Positions 33,506 to 42,424 of a stretch of DNA of 64,000 bases are shown piece by piece. Origin of the DNA: Actinacidiphila glaucinigra. Its GTDB lineage: Bacteria > Actinomycetota > Actinomycetes > Streptomycetales > Streptomycetaceae. The translations under genes were made by a program, and so were the position numbers. The stretch covers positions 124,001 through 188,000 of the forward strand of contig NZ_FZOF01000006.1 of assembly GCF_900188405.1 (NCBI RefSeq), read 5' to 3'. The first letter of the stretch is position 1. Each line of letters starts with the position of its first letter. The notes beneath the pieces were generated by a model. That model was not told the DNA's origin and searched no databases. It was given only the letters and a program-made list of their open reading frames with translations.

Positions 33506-34395
33506 GCCCCGGTCCCCGCGAACAGGTCGTCCTCCAGGTCCCCGGCCGGCTCGGGGACGCCCTTGACCAGGCGGTAGAACTCGGCGCCGAACAGGGGCTG
33601 TCCGAGGTCGTTGGAGAGCGCGAAGAACGGGCCGTCGACCGCGATCTGGGTGACGTGGGCCTTCATCGCCGCGGCCTTCCGCTCGGCGTAGCGGGCCTCC
33701 ACGTCGATGGCGGCGGCCACCTGGTCGTCGTCGACCAGGCCCGGTACGTCGTCGGCGGTCGCGATGCCCTCGAAGGGGATCTGCCCGCCCGCCGCGTGCA
33801 GCCGGGCGAAGCCCTCCTCGACCACGCGGCGCGGGATGCAGTTCCAGTAGACCTTGGCGATGGCGTGCGGGGCGCCGAGGTCGCGCCGGTAGGCCGGCTC
33901 CGCGGCCAGTTCCGCGGCGCGCATGGCGACCCGGTGCGCCTTGATGTGGTCGGGGTGGCCGTAGCCGCCGTCGGGGTCGTAGGCGACCAGGACCTGCGGA
34001 CGGACCTCGCGGATCACCTCCACGAGGTACGAGGCCGCGAGGTCGAGGTCCGCCTGCCAGAAGCTGTCGGGCCGGTCGTTCTGCGGCACGCCCATCATCC
34101 CGGAGTCCCGGAAGCGGCCGGGGCCGCCCAGGAAACGGTGGTCGGTGACGCCGAGCTGGACCATGGCGTCGGCGAGTTCGCCGGTCCGGTGCGCGCCGAG
34201 GGTGTCGTCGCGATCCGGTGCCAGGTGGGCCAGCTCGGGCGGGATGACCTCGCCCTCCTCACCGAGGGTGCACGTCACCAGGGTGACGTGCGCGCCCTCG
34301 GCGGCGTACTTGGCCATGGTGGCGCCGTTGTTGATCGACTCGTCGTCGGGGTGCGCGTGGACGAGCAGCAGTCGCCGGGCGGGCAGTGCGGTCAT
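33502..34395 (-). CDS. mshB: mycothiol biosynthesis deacetylase MshB
   Basis: The 297-aa protein begins with [16 protein letters not shown], the zinc-binding AHPDDE motif (His15, Asp18 with Asp17 as general base), and has the third ligand in YGHPDH at 147-150. Other MshB features are [14 protein letters not shown] and the late region [12 protein letters not shown]. MshB removes acetate from GlcNAc-inositol in mycothiol synthesis. The ATG 34395 has no Shine-Dalgarno sequence, but a -10-like TAGGCT ends six bases upstream, suggesting a leaderless mRNA. The downstream small membrane protein is coupled to it. Confidence 0.93.
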   Translation of the reverse strand: MTALPARRLLLVHAHPDDESINNGATMAKYAAEGAHVTLVTCTLGEEGEVIPPELAHLAPDRDDTLGAHRTGELADAMVQLGVTDHRFLGGPGRFRDSGMMGVPQNDRPDSFWQADLDLAASYLVEVIREVRPQVLVAYDPDGGYGHPDHIKAHRVAMRAAELAAEPAYRRDLGAPHAIAKVYWNCIPRRVVEEGFARLHAAGGQIPFEGIATADDVPGLVDDDQVAAAIDVEARYAERKAAAMKAHVTQIAVDGPFFALSNDLGQPLFGAEFYRLVKGVPEPAGDLEDDLFAGTGA

Positions 34396-34401
34396 GAGAA
34401 G

Positions 34402-34407
34402 AGCCTA
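34402..34407 (-). promoter_or_regulatory. -10 element of a probable leaderless promoter (mshB)
   Basis: TAGGCT on the minus strand ends six bases before the mshB ATG at 34395. Confidence 0.5.
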
Positions 34408-34445
34408 GGGCAGGCCCTGGGGCTGTCCCGGGGTGAGCCACGGGC

Positions 34446-34640
34446 TCAGAACTTGAAGTCCCCGATCATGCCCGCGACATTGCTGGTGAGGTCCCGGATC
34501 GTCGGCGCGATGGAGGAACTCGCCAGGTAGAACCCGAGCAGTACGCAGACCACCGCATGCCCCGCTTTCAAACCGGCCTTCCTGACCAGCAGGAAGACGA
34601 CGATCAGCAGCAGCAGCACCGCCGAAATCGAAAGTGCCAC
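34446..34640 (-). CDS. 64-aa membrane protein, function unknown
   Basis: The protein has two membrane helices (ISAVLLLLIVVFLLV and HAVVCVLLGFYLA) separated by a short basic turn (RKAGLKAG), and a polar C-terminus (TIRDLTSNVAGMIGDFKF). GTG 34640 has GGAGGTGAG upstream, a strong site, which supports it as a real gene. It is a separate unit 50 bp before mshB on the same strand. I know of no function; similar two-helix proteins occur in Streptomyces. Confidence 0.75.
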   Translation of the reverse strand: MALSISAVLLLLIVVFLLVRKAGLKAGHAVVCVLLGFYLASSSIAPTIRDLTSNVAGMIGDFKF

Positions 34641-34830
34641 AGCGGCTCACCTCCAGGGCCTCGTGGTCCGACAGCAGTTGCCAACCGTTTGTTACCCACT
34701 CTCGGCAGTGGATCATAACTTTGTGGCGCACCGCATAGCTCGTCGCACGGGAGCACGCGGGGGCGCATGGCCGGATCTCGCGGTTGGCGTGCGCGGGGCT
34801 CGGCCGGCGGGCGGGTGACACACTCCCCCC

Positions 34831-36963
34831 ATGACGCAAGCGCTCTCGTTCCCGCGGCAGTACGCCCGCACGCAGCGGTTCTCGCTCGGCGCCCCGCGCG
34901 CCTTCACCGTGTCGCCGGACGGCGACCGGGTCGTCTTCCTGCGCTCCCGCTCCGGCACCGACCGCTCGCACCTGCTGTGGGTGCTGGACCCGGAGTCCGG
35001 CGCCGAGCGGGTCGCGGCGGACCCCGAGGTGCTGCTGTCCGGCGCGGCGGAGGAGCTGTCGCCGCAGGAGAGGGCGCGCCGGGAGCGCAGCCGGGAGGGC
35101 TCGGCCGGAATCGTCGGCTATGCGACCGACGACGCCGTGGAACTGGCCGCGTTCGCCTTGTCCGGGCGGCTGTTCACGGCGGAGCTGCGGGCGGGCACCG
35201 CCCGGGAGATCGCCGTGCCGGGTCCGGTGGTGGACCCGCGTCCGTCGCCGGACGGCCGCCTGGTGGCCTACGTGGCGGACGGCGCGCTGCGCGTGGTGGC
35301 CGCCGACGGCGGCGGGGACAGGGTGCTGGCCGGACCGGAGGGACCGGACGTCACCTACGGTCTGGCCGAGTTCATCGCCGCCGAGGAGATGTCCCGCAGC
35401 CGCGGCTACTGGTGGTCCCCGGACGGCACCGGTGTGCTGGCGGCCCGGGTGGACGCGTCGCCGGTCCGCCACTGGTGGATCGCCGACCCCGCGAACCCGG
35501 GCCAGGCTCCGGCCGAGGTGGCCTACCCGGCGGCGGGCACGCCGAACGCCGAGGTCACGCTGGTGCTGCTGACGCTGGACGGCACGGCCACCGCGGTGGA
35601 GTGGGACCGCGAACGCTACCCGTACCTGGCGCAGGTGCACTGGTCGGCGGCGGGCCCGCCGCTGCTGCTCGTCCAGACCCGCGACCAGCGCGAGCAGCTG
35701 TACCTGACGGTGGACACCGCCACCGGCGGCACCCGGGAGGTGCACCGGGACCGCGATGGAATCTGGCTTGATCTTTTCGCCGGGGTGCCCGCGTGGATGT
35801 CCGGCGAGCGCCTGGTCCGGATCTCCGACGAGAACGGCTCGCGGTCGCTGTTCGTCGGCGAACAGCCGTGGACGGGACCGGAGTTGCACGTACGTGCGAT
35901 GCTCGGCAGGGATGGCGACGGCATCCTGCTGTCGGCCTCCGCGGGGCACGGCGCCAAGGACCCGGAGACCGGCGAGATCCATGTGTACCGGGCCGACGGG
36001 GGGCCGGGCGGACCGGTCCGGCTGAGCGATGCGCCGGGCGTGCACTCGGCGGTGCGCGCCGGGGCCGTCACGGTGCTGTCGTCCGCGTCGCTGGAGTCGG
36101 CGGCCACGGCCGTACGGGTGCTGCGGGACGGCGAGCGGGTGGCGGAGATCGCCTCCCACTCCGAGACCCCGGTCCTCACCGCGCGCCCGGCGCTGGTCGC
36201 CGCCGGCGAGCGCGGCGTCCCGGCGGCGGTGCTGCTCCCCTCGGGGCACCGGGAGGGCGACGGGCCGCTGCCGGTGCTGATGGACCCCTACGGCGGGCCG
36301 CACGGCCAGATGGTGGTGAGCGCCCAGCGCGGCTATCTGCAGGCGCAGTGGCTGGCCGACCAGGGCTTCGCGGTGGTCGTCGCGGACGGCCGGGGCACCC
36401 CCGGTCACTCCCCCGCCTGGGAGAAGGCGATCGCCGGCGACTTCGCGGGCGTCACGCTCGACGACCAGGTCCACGCGCTGCACGCGCTGGCCGGCCACTA
36501 CCCCCTGGACCTCACCCGGGTGGGCATCCGCGGCTGGTCCTACGGCGGCTACCTGGCGGCGCTCGCGGTGCTGCGCCGCCCGGACGTCTTCCACGCCGCG
36601 GTGGCGGGCGCCCCGGTCACCGACTGGCGGCTGTACGACACGCACTACACCGAGCGCTACCTCGGGCACCCCGAGGAGGAGCCGGCGGTGTACGCCGCCA
36701 ACTCGCTGGTCACCGACGCCGGTCTGAGCGACCCGGCGGACGAGGTCCGGCCGCTGATGATCATCCACGGCCTCGCCGACGACAACGTGGTGGCCGCCCA
36801 CACCCTGCGGCTGTCCTCCGCGCTGCTGGCCGCCGGCCGCCCGCACGAGGTGCTGCCGCTGTCCGGGGTCACGCACATGACGCCGCAGGAGGAGGTCGCC
36901 GAGAACCTGCTCCTGCTCCAGGTCGCGTTCCTCAAGCGCTCCCTGGGCGTCTCGCGGGGTTAG
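34831..36963 (+). CDS. S9 family peptidase, dipeptidyl-peptidase IV-like
   Basis: The 710-aa protein has an N-terminal beta-propeller (residues 20-450) and a C-terminal alpha/beta-hydrolase. The catalytic triad is Ser570 (RGWSYGGYLA), Asp650 (HGLADDNV) and His682 (GVTHM). The propeller contains FIAAEEMSRSRGYWWSPDG, whose Glu185-Glu186 pair matches the N-terminus-binding double Glu of DPP-IV, so it is an aminopeptidase of that type rather than a prolyl oligopeptidase. There is no signal peptide, so it probably degrades peptides in the cytoplasm. The ATG at 34831 has no good ribosome site. The peptide importers begin 1.5 kb downstream. Confidence 0.92.
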   Translation: MTQALSFPRQYARTQRFSLGAPRAFTVSPDGDRVVFLRSRSGTDRSHLLWVLDPESGAERVAADPEVLLSGAAEELSPQERARRERSREGSAGIVGYATDDAVELAAFALSGRLFTAELRAGTAREIAVPGPVVDPRPSPDGRLVAYVADGALRVVAADGGGDRVLAGPEGPDVTYGLAEFIAAEEMSRSRGYWWSPDGTGVLAARVDASPVRHWWIADPANPGQAPAEVAYPAAGTPNAEVTLVLLTLDGTATAVEWDRERYPYLAQVHWSAAGPPLLLVQTRDQREQLYLTVDTATGGTREVHRDRDGIWLDLFAGVPAWMSGERLVRISDENGSRSLFVGEQPWTGPELHVRAMLGRDGDGILLSASAGHGAKDPETGEIHVYRADGGPGGPVRLSDAPGVHSAVRAGAVTVLSSASLESAATAVRVLRDGERVAEIASHSETPVLTARPALVAAGERGVPAAVLLPSGHREGDGPLPVLMDPYGGPHGQMVVSAQRGYLQAQWLADQGFAVVVADGRGTPGHSPAWEKAIAGDFAGVTLDDQVHALHALAGHYPLDLTRVGIRGWSYGGYLAALAVLRRPDVFHAAVAGAPVTDWRLYDTHYTERYLGHPEEEPAVYAANSLVTDAGLSDPADEVRPLMIIHGLADDNVVAAHTLRLSSALLAAGRPHEVLPLSGVTHMTPQEEVAENLLLLQVAFLKRSLGVSRG

Positions 36964-36972
36964 GCCCCGGAA

Positions 36973-36996
36973 AGGGCCCGCCCTAGGGCGGGTCCT
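36973..36996. terminator. weak hairpin between convergent genes
   Basis: AGGGCCCGCCC (36973-36983) pairs with GGGCGGGTCCT (36986-36996) with one G-U pair and a 2-nt loop. It overlaps the stop codon of the minus-strand gene (36983-36985) and follows the peptidase stop at 36963. Confidence 0.55.
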
Positions 36997-37999
36997 GCAG
37001 GTACGCCGCCCGCGCCTCGGAGGCGGGGCCGGGCGGCGGCGGCTGCCCGTAGGAGCCGAAGACGGGGAGGACGGCGGTCTGCTCGTACAGCGGCATGGAC
37101 AGGTTGTCGGCGGCCGCCGGGATCTCCGCCTCCACATACGGGTCGCCGCCGGGCACGCCCACCGCCGCCAGATCGCCGGGGACGAGCAGCAGCGTCACCA
37201 CCAGGGCGGCGCCCACCGCGAAGGCGGCGGCGAAGTCGTCGGCGCCCGGGGCGTCGATCCGGGAGGTGCCGATCACCGGGACCGCGGTCACGGTCGCCAG
37301 CGCGGCCACGGAGATGCCCAGCGCACGGGCGAACGGGGCCCGCGCGAACGCGGCGAGGCCAGCGGCCGCGGCCAGCCCGGCGGTCGCCCAGACCAGCCAC
37401 TCGTAGGGCGCCCCCAGTTGGGAGTCGACCAGGTAGCCGCCCTTGGCGGTCCGCCAGAAGAAGCCCGGCGGCAGCGGCGCCCGCGGGTCGGACCGCCGGG
37501 AGAACTCCAGGACGCCGGCGATGAGCGCGACCACCAGCAGCAGCATCCCGGCCAGCACCCCCGCCGCGGGCCGCGGCGGGGCGGGCGCGTCCTCGCCGGT
37601 GCGCCGTACGACGAGGAGCAGCACGAGGGCGCCGGCGATCTGCGCGCCCGCGGTCAGCAGCAGCGCCCCCTGCAGCCCGGGCGGGCCGCCGCCCGCGGAG
37701 GGGGCCAGGAGGTACACCGTGGGGGTGCGCAGCGCGAGGGTGACCACCGCGGCCGCCCCGAGGACCCCGACGCCGCCGGGCTTGAGGGACGCGACCGCGG
37801 CGGCCACGTAGAGCCCGAGGAGCAGCAGGTCCACGGTCGAGGTCACCAGCGGCGCCCCGCCGACCGGCACCACGAGTCCCGCCCACACCCTGACGGCGCC
37901 CTCCGCCCGGAACTGCACGAGGTCCTGGCCCAGCCAGACCGCCTCGGCGGCCCCCAGGGCCGCGCAGACCGTTCCTCCGAGCCGATACGCCTGCCGCAT
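36983..37999 (-). CDS. polytopic membrane protein, function unknown
   Basis: The 338-aa protein has about seven to eight membrane helices (LGGTVCAALGAAEAVWLG, STVDLLLLGLYVAAAVASL, ALLLTAGAQIAGALVLLLVV, VLAGMLLLVVALIAGVLEF and others), an external region with PPGFFWRTAKGGYLVDSQ and a C-terminal Pro/Ala-rich tail with YLQDPP. I cannot place it in a named family. The ATG at 37999 has GGGGAGGTGGCC upstream; a longer frame to 38071 is not needed. The gene is convergent with the peptidase and divergent from the bldK-like operon. Confidence 0.75.
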   Translation of the reverse strand: MRQAYRLGGTVCAALGAAEAVWLGQDLVQFRAEGAVRVWAGLVVPVGGAPLVTSTVDLLLLGLYVAAAVASLKPGGVGVLGAAAVVTLALRTPTVYLLAPSAGGGPPGLQGALLLTAGAQIAGALVLLLVVRRTGEDAPAPPRPAAGVLAGMLLLVVALIAGVLEFSRRSDPRAPLPPGFFWRTAKGGYLVDSQLGAPYEWLVWATAGLAAAAGLAAFARAPFARALGISVAALATVTAVPVIGTSRIDAPGADDFAAAFAVGAALVVTLLLVPGDLAAVGVPGGDPYVEAEIPAAADNLSMPLYEQTAVLPVFGSYGQPPPPGPASEARAAYLQDPP

Positions 38000-38092
38000 G
38001 GCCACCTCCCCGGCCCTTCCGGCAGCACTGTCGTTTGGCCTTCCCAGGGGATACGCAGCGGACCGCCCCACCGTTCACCGCGGACGCACGGC

Positions 38093-38129
38093 GGCCGGCC
38101 GGGGTGATGCGCGATCACCCCGGCCGGCC
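38093..38129. terminator. strong hairpin without an obvious gene
   Basis: A perfect 16-bp inverted repeat (GGCCGGCCGGGGTGAT and its complement) with a 5-nt loop. It is located between two divergent genes, so neither known transcript needs a terminator here. Confidence 0.6.
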
Positions 38130-38339
38130 CACGGCACCCGCACGGCCGTACGCTGCTCAGCGTGGCACGTCCGTATATCGGTGATGCGTCGGTCAAGTTG
38201 CCTGCGTGTAAAAGAGTTTCATCCTGAATCCTCCGCATTCGCCGACGGAATGCGGAAGGTGTCAAGCACGCGTTCACGACAGTATCCAAAACCTTGCCCC
38301 AAGATAACGGCGATCTTCTCCTCGGATCGCTTCACCCCC

Positions 38340-38383
38340 TTGACTGGCCGCCAAATCCATTGCCCAATACCGGCTAGCTAGCC
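38340..38383 (+). promoter_or_regulatory. putative promoter and 12-bp palindrome of the bldK-like operon
   Basis: TTGACT (38340-38345) and CAATAC (38365-38370) are 19 bases apart, long for a housekeeping promoter. Directly after comes the perfect palindrome GGCTAGCTAGCC (38372-38383), at the expected start point, which could be an operator. The first codon is 45 bp further. Confidence 0.35.
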
Positions 38384-38428
38384 ACGGGCGTTCACAGGCG
38401 CCACCAAAACTCTTTGGTGCGGGGGCAG

Positions 38429-39463
38429 ATGAGCATGTCCAGTCCGAGCACGGCCGCGAAGGGGCCGGAACCCGTTCCGGCAGAGGCGCCCGCCCATGTC
38501 GAGGGCACCGGGCAGCAGCCCCCGGAACTCGTCGGGCGCTCCCCCGGCCGGCTCGCCTGGCTGCGCTTCCGGCGCGACCGCACGGGCATGATCTGCGCCG
38601 GCGTCGTCATCTTCTACCTGGTCGTGGCGCTGGCCGCGCCGCTGATCTCCAAGGTGTACGGGAAGAACCCGTACGAGCTGTACGGCCAGGACCTCGGGCT
38701 GCTGAACAGCTACGGGATCCCGCTCAAGCCCAACGGCGGCATCGACGGCGACTTCTGGTTCGGGCTCGAACCCCAGCTCGGCCGGGACGTGTTCACCCTG
38801 CTGATCTACGGGATCCGCACCTCGCTGGGCATCGCCCTCGCCGTGACCACGGTCTCCGTCGTCGTCGGCGTGCTGATCGGGCTCGTCCAGGGCTATCTCG
38901 GCGGGCGCAGCGACTACTTCCTGGGCCGGTTCTCGGACCTGATGCTCTCCTTCCCGCAGCAGTTGTTCTTCATCGCCTTCACCCCGGTGATCGTGGCGCT
39001 CTTCGTCTCCCCGCGCGACGAGGAACCGACCTATGTGCGCATCGCGGCGCTGGTCATCGTCCAGTTCGTGCTCGGCTGGATGAGTGTGGGACGGCTGGTC
39101 CGGGCCCAGGTGCTGAGCCTGCGCGAACGCGAGTTCATCGAGGCCGCGCGGATCAGCGGCGCCTCGTCGGGGCGGATCATCCGCAAGGAACTGCTGCCCA
39201 ACATCTGGTCCACGATCCTCGTCCAGTCGACCCTGCTGCTCCCGGTGAACGTCACCGCCGAGGCGGGCCTTTCCTATCTCGGCGTCGGAATCCTGCCGCC
39301 CACCCCGGACTGGGGACTGATGTTCCAGCAGGCCGCGGCGTACTACGAATCCGACGTCACGTTCATGTTCTTCCCCGGCATCGCCATGGTGATCTTCGTG
39401 GTCGCCTTCAACCTGCTCGGGGACTCGGTCCGGGACGCACTCGATCCCAAGACCGTGCGCTAG
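38429..39463 (+). CDS. peptide ABC importer permease (OppC/DppC type), bldKA-position
   Basis: The 344-aa protein has a Pro/Glu-rich N-terminus, one helix (MICAGVVIFYLVVALAAPLI), a long external loop with FWFGLEPQLGRDVFTLLIYGIR, and five more helices with the cytoplasmic EAA-type loop REREFIEAARISGASSGRIIRKELLPN. The C-terminus LLGDSVRDALDPKTVR is typical of OppC. The start ATG 38429 has GGGGG just upstream; ATG 38435 is an alternative. It is first in a unit with the order permease, binding protein, permease, ATPase, ATPase, the order of bldKA-E in Streptomyces coelicolor. Confidence 0.9.
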   Translation: MSMSSPSTAAKGPEPVPAEAPAHVEGTGQQPPELVGRSPGRLAWLRFRRDRTGMICAGVVIFYLVVALAAPLISKVYGKNPYELYGQDLGLLNSYGIPLKPNGGIDGDFWFGLEPQLGRDVFTLLIYGIRTSLGIALAVTTVSVVVGVLIGLVQGYLGGRSDYFLGRFSDLMLSFPQQLFFIAFTPVIVALFVSPRDEEPTYVRIAALVIVQFVLGWMSVGRLVRAQVLSLREREFIEAARISGASSGRIIRKELLPNIWSTILVQSTLLLPVNVTAEAGLSYLGVGILPPTPDWGLMFQQAAAYYESDVTFMFFPGIAMVIFVVAFNLLGDSVRDALDPKTVR

Positions 39464-39549
39464 GTGTCCAGGCCGCCGCGCCTGGCCCCTGTGGGGGGAG
39501 ACCGGGCACGTCGGTATCCGCAGTTCGGTTCACTGACAGGCAGGGATCA

Positions 39550-41331
39550 ATGAGAATTCGCAAGGCGCGTCATGCCTCCGCGTTCCTGGCGTTGGGAGCT
39601 CTGACACTGTCCGCCGCGTGCAGCAGCGGTGGCGGCGGGGGGACGGGCACCGGCGGCGGCGAGGGCAAGCAGGCCACCGTGCAGAACTTCGGCATCGGCA
39701 CGGCCGCCGACTCCAAGGGCCCCGCCCCGGAGGTCCCGGGCGCCGCGAAGGGCGGCACGGCGTACGACCTCGACCAGGCGGGCTTCGACTACCTGGACCC
39801 CGGCCAGCAGTACGTCAGTGACCAGTTGTCGGTCCAGCTGCTCTACAACCGCTCGCTGACCGGCTACAAGATCGACGCCAAGACCGGGAAGACGATCCTG
39901 GTGGGCGACCTCGCCACCGACACCGGCAAGTCCTCCGACGGCGCGAAGACCTGGACCTACACCCTCAAGGACGGCCTGAAGTTCGAGGACGGCTCCCCGG
40001 TCACCTCCAAGGACGTCAAGTACGGCATCGAGCGGCTGTTCGCCGACTACCAGACGCAGGGCCCGCAGTACATCCAGAAGTGGCTCTACGGCGCCGACTA
40101 CCGCAAGGCCTACACCGGCCCGTACGAGGGCAAGGAGATCCCGGCCGACAAGATCGACACGCCGGACGACAAGACCATCGTCTTCCACTTCCAGGAGGCG
40201 CACGCCGACGCGCCCTACGCGGCGGCGATGCCGAACATCTCGCCGGTGCCGAAGGCCAAGGACGACAAGCAGAAGTACAACAACCACCCGGTCGCGACCG
40301 GCCCGTACAAGATCGCCAGCTACAAGCCGGGCAAGGAGCTGGTCTTCGAGCGCAACACCAACTGGGACCCGAAGACCGACCCGATCCGCAACGCCTACCC
40401 GGACAGCTGGAACTTCCAGCTGGGTATCGCCGAGCCCGGCCTGACCAACCGGCTCGCCGCCGAGGACGGCAACGACAAGTACGCGGTGAACCTCTCCGGT
40501 TCCTCCGACCCGTCGAAGATGCAGACGCTGACGACGGACGCGCAGTACAAGTCGCGGACGGTGAACCAGTACCAGCCGTACGTCGAGGTCATCAACATCA
40601 ACACCAAGCGGATCACCGACCCGAAGATCCGCCAGGCGATCATGTACGCCTTCCCGATGACCCAGGTCCAGCAGGCCTTCGGCGGCGGCGCGCAGGGCGA
40701 GCTCGGCACCACCCTGCTCAGCCCGACGGTGGCCGGCTGGAAGAAGTACGACCCCTTCGGCAAGCTCGACAAGCCCACCGGCGACATCGAGAAGGCCAAG
40801 GAACTGCTGAAGGAGGCCGGGGTCACCGGCAAGATCAAGCTCTCCTACGCCTACGCCAACACCCCGCGCTGGCAGAACGTGTCGCTGACCCTGGAGAAGG
40901 CCCTGGAGAAGGCCGGCTTCGACGTCCAGCGCAAGGCCATCGACCCGACCTCGTACTACACGGTCGTCGGCAAGCTCGACACCCCGTACGACATCTACCG
41001 CACCGGCTGGGGCGCGGACTGGCCCAGCGCCTCGACCGTGGTCCCGCCGACCATGGACGGCCGCAACCTCGCCGACGGCACCAACAACTACTCGTTCCTC
41101 AACGACGAGCACGTCAACTCCGAGATCGACCGGATCCTGGCGGTCACGGACATCAAGAAGCAGAACGACGAGTGGCGGACCCTGTCGGAGTACGTGCTGA
41201 AGAACGACACGTCGCAGATCCCGTTCATCTTCGACAAGTACTTCAACATCCACGGCTCGGGCCTCGGCGGCGTCACCTACAACGAGGTCTACGGGACCAT
41301 CAACCCGAACACGATCTTCGTCAAGCAGTAG
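39550..41331 (+). CDS. peptide-binding lipoprotein (SBP_bac_5), bldKB-position
   Basis: The 593-aa protein has a lipoprotein signal (LGALTLSAAC, lipid-bound Cys24) followed by a Gly-rich linker and the OppA/DppA family fold: DLATDTGKSSDGAKTWTYTLKDGLKFEDGSPVTSKDVKYG in pieces and NHPVATGPYKI. It captures peptides outside the cell for the neighbouring permeases. The length is close to that of S. coelicolor BldKB (about 600 aa). The ATG at 39550 follows GCAGGGA. A strong hairpin after the stop codon (41345-41382) should give it more transcript than the downstream genes. Confidence 0.92.
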   Translation: MRIRKARHASAFLALGALTLSAACSSGGGGGTGTGGGEGKQATVQNFGIGTAADSKGPAPEVPGAAKGGTAYDLDQAGFDYLDPGQQYVSDQLSVQLLYNRSLTGYKIDAKTGKTILVGDLATDTGKSSDGAKTWTYTLKDGLKFEDGSPVTSKDVKYGIERLFADYQTQGPQYIQKWLYGADYRKAYTGPYEGKEIPADKIDTPDDKTIVFHFQEAHADAPYAAAMPNISPVPKAKDDKQKYNNHPVATGPYKIASYKPGKELVFERNTNWDPKTDPIRNAYPDSWNFQLGIAEPGLTNRLAAEDGNDKYAVNLSGSSDPSKMQTLTTDAQYKSRTVNQYQPYVEVININTKRITDPKIRQAIMYAFPMTQVQQAFGGGAQGELGTTLLSPTVAGWKKYDPFGKLDKPTGDIEKAKELLKEAGVTGKIKLSYAYANTPRWQNVSLTLEKALEKAGFDVQRKAIDPTSYYTVVGKLDTPYDIYRTGWGADWPSASTVVPPTMDGRNLADGTNNYSFLNDEHVNSEIDRILAVTDIKKQNDEWRTLSEYVLKNDTSQIPFIFDKYFNIHGSGLGGVTYNEVYGTINPNTIFVKQ

Positions 41332-41344
41332 CCACACCGCACCC

Positions 41345-41382
41345 GCGCCGGTCCCGGCCTCTCCCCGGGCCGGGACCGGCGC
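41345..41382 (+). terminator. attenuating hairpin after the binding-protein gene
   Basis: A perfect 15-bp inverted repeat (GCGCCGGTCCCGGCC and its complement) with an 8-nt loop starts 13 bp after the lipoprotein stop and 28 bp before the next permease. It may work as partial terminator or mRNA stabiliser. Confidence 0.7.
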
Positions 41383-41409
41383 CCCGACGGAACCGACGGA
41401 GCCTGACCC

Positions 41410-42387
41410 ATGCTGCGTTTCCTGGTACGCCGTGTGCTGGGCGCGCTGGTCATCCTGCTGCTGATCAGCGCCATCACGTACTTCCTCTTCTTCTTCCTGC
41501 CGTCCGACCCGGCGCTGCTGTCCTGCGGCAAGAACTGCAGCCCGCAGAACGTCGCCCTGATCCGCAAGAACCTCGGTCTGGACCTGCCGATCTGGACCCA
41601 GTACTGGCACTTCATGGTCGGCATCTTCGCCGGCCGGGACATGCCCATCGGCCACTGCCCGGCGCCGTGCTTCGGCTACTCCTTCGCCGACCAGCAACTC
41701 GTCTGGGACACCATCGCCGACCGCTACCCGACCACGCTGTCGCTGGCGATCGGCGGCGCCACCGTCTTCCTGTGTGTCGGCGTCGGTCTCGGCCTCGTCT
41801 CCGCCTGGCAGCAGGGCAGGGCCTTCGACCGCATCGCCAGCGGCGTCTCGCTGGTCGGCAACTCCGTGCAGATCTACTTCCTCGGCCCCATCGCCATCGG
41901 CCTGTTCGCCTCCAGCTGGCACGTGCTGGACCGCGGACACGACCCCGACTGGTCGCACGACCCATGGGGCTCGGTGCAGGGGCTGATCCTGCCCTGCATG
42001 GTGCTCTCGGTGATCTTCTGGTCCAACTACAGCCGGCAGACCCGCTCGCTGATGGTGGAGCAGATGTCCGAGGACCACATCCGGGCCGCGCGCGCCAAGG
42101 GCATGTCCTCCCGCTACGTGTTCCTGCGGTACGCGCTGCGCGGCGCCGCCGCGTCCATCATCACCATCTTCGGCATCGACCTGAGCGCCGTCCTCGGCGG
42201 CGCGATCATCACCGAGGTCACCTTCGGACTGCACGGCCTCGGCCTGCTCTCCGTGCAGGCGGTGCTCCGCAGCGACCTGCCGCTGGAGATGGCCGTGATG
42301 CTGATCGGCGCCACGATCATCGTCGTCTGCAACATCGTCGTCGACGCCGCCTACGCCCTCATCGACCCGCGGATCAGGCTGTCGTGA
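41410..42387 (+). CDS. peptide ABC importer permease (OppB/DppB type)
   Basis: The 325-aa protein starts with LRFLVRRVLGALVILLLISAITYFLFFFLPSDPA in pieces, the OppB start helix, and has five further helices and the loop EDHIRAARAKGMSSRYVFLRYALRGA. Its first external loop has two cysteine pairs (LLSCGKNCSPQN near residue 40 and HCPAPCFGY near 82), probably disulfide-bonded, which the permease at 59839 lacks. The ATG at 41410 has GGAG eight or nine bases upstream. The protein pairs with the OppC-type permease at 38429. Confidence 0.9.
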   Translation: MLRFLVRRVLGALVILLLISAITYFLFFFLPSDPALLSCGKNCSPQNVALIRKNLGLDLPIWTQYWHFMVGIFAGRDMPIGHCPAPCFGYSFADQQLVWDTIADRYPTTLSLAIGGATVFLCVGVGLGLVSAWQQGRAFDRIASGVSLVGNSVQIYFLGPIAIGLFASSWHVLDRGHDPDWSHDPWGSVQGLILPCMVLSVIFWSNYSRQTRSLMVEQMSEDHIRAARAKGMSSRYVFLRYALRGAAASIITIFGIDLSAVLGGAIITEVTFGLHGLGLLSVQAVLRSDLPLEMAVMLIGATIIVVCNIVVDAAYALIDPRIRLS

Positions 42388-42424
42388 GCCGGGACGCCTG
42401 CCGGCACGCAGAGGAGAAGCACCG

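Larger units (their letters stand above)
38000..38428. other. 429-bp region between the membrane protein gene and the bldK-like operon
   Basis: The left part holds the ribosome site of the minus-strand gene and a strong 16-bp hairpin at 38093-38129. The right part is lower in GC, contains the putative promoter and palindrome 38340-38383, and a small hairpin CACCAAA-N4-TTTGGTG at 38402-38419 next to the operon's ribosome site. No gene was recognised in the stretch. Confidence 0.6.

Noticed and set aside
34405..37137. 910-codon open frame on the minus strand across the peptidase gene
   Set aside because: It is a shadow of the DPP-IV-like gene on the other strand. The two real minus-strand genes at its ends (34446-34640 and 36983-37999) are in other frames.
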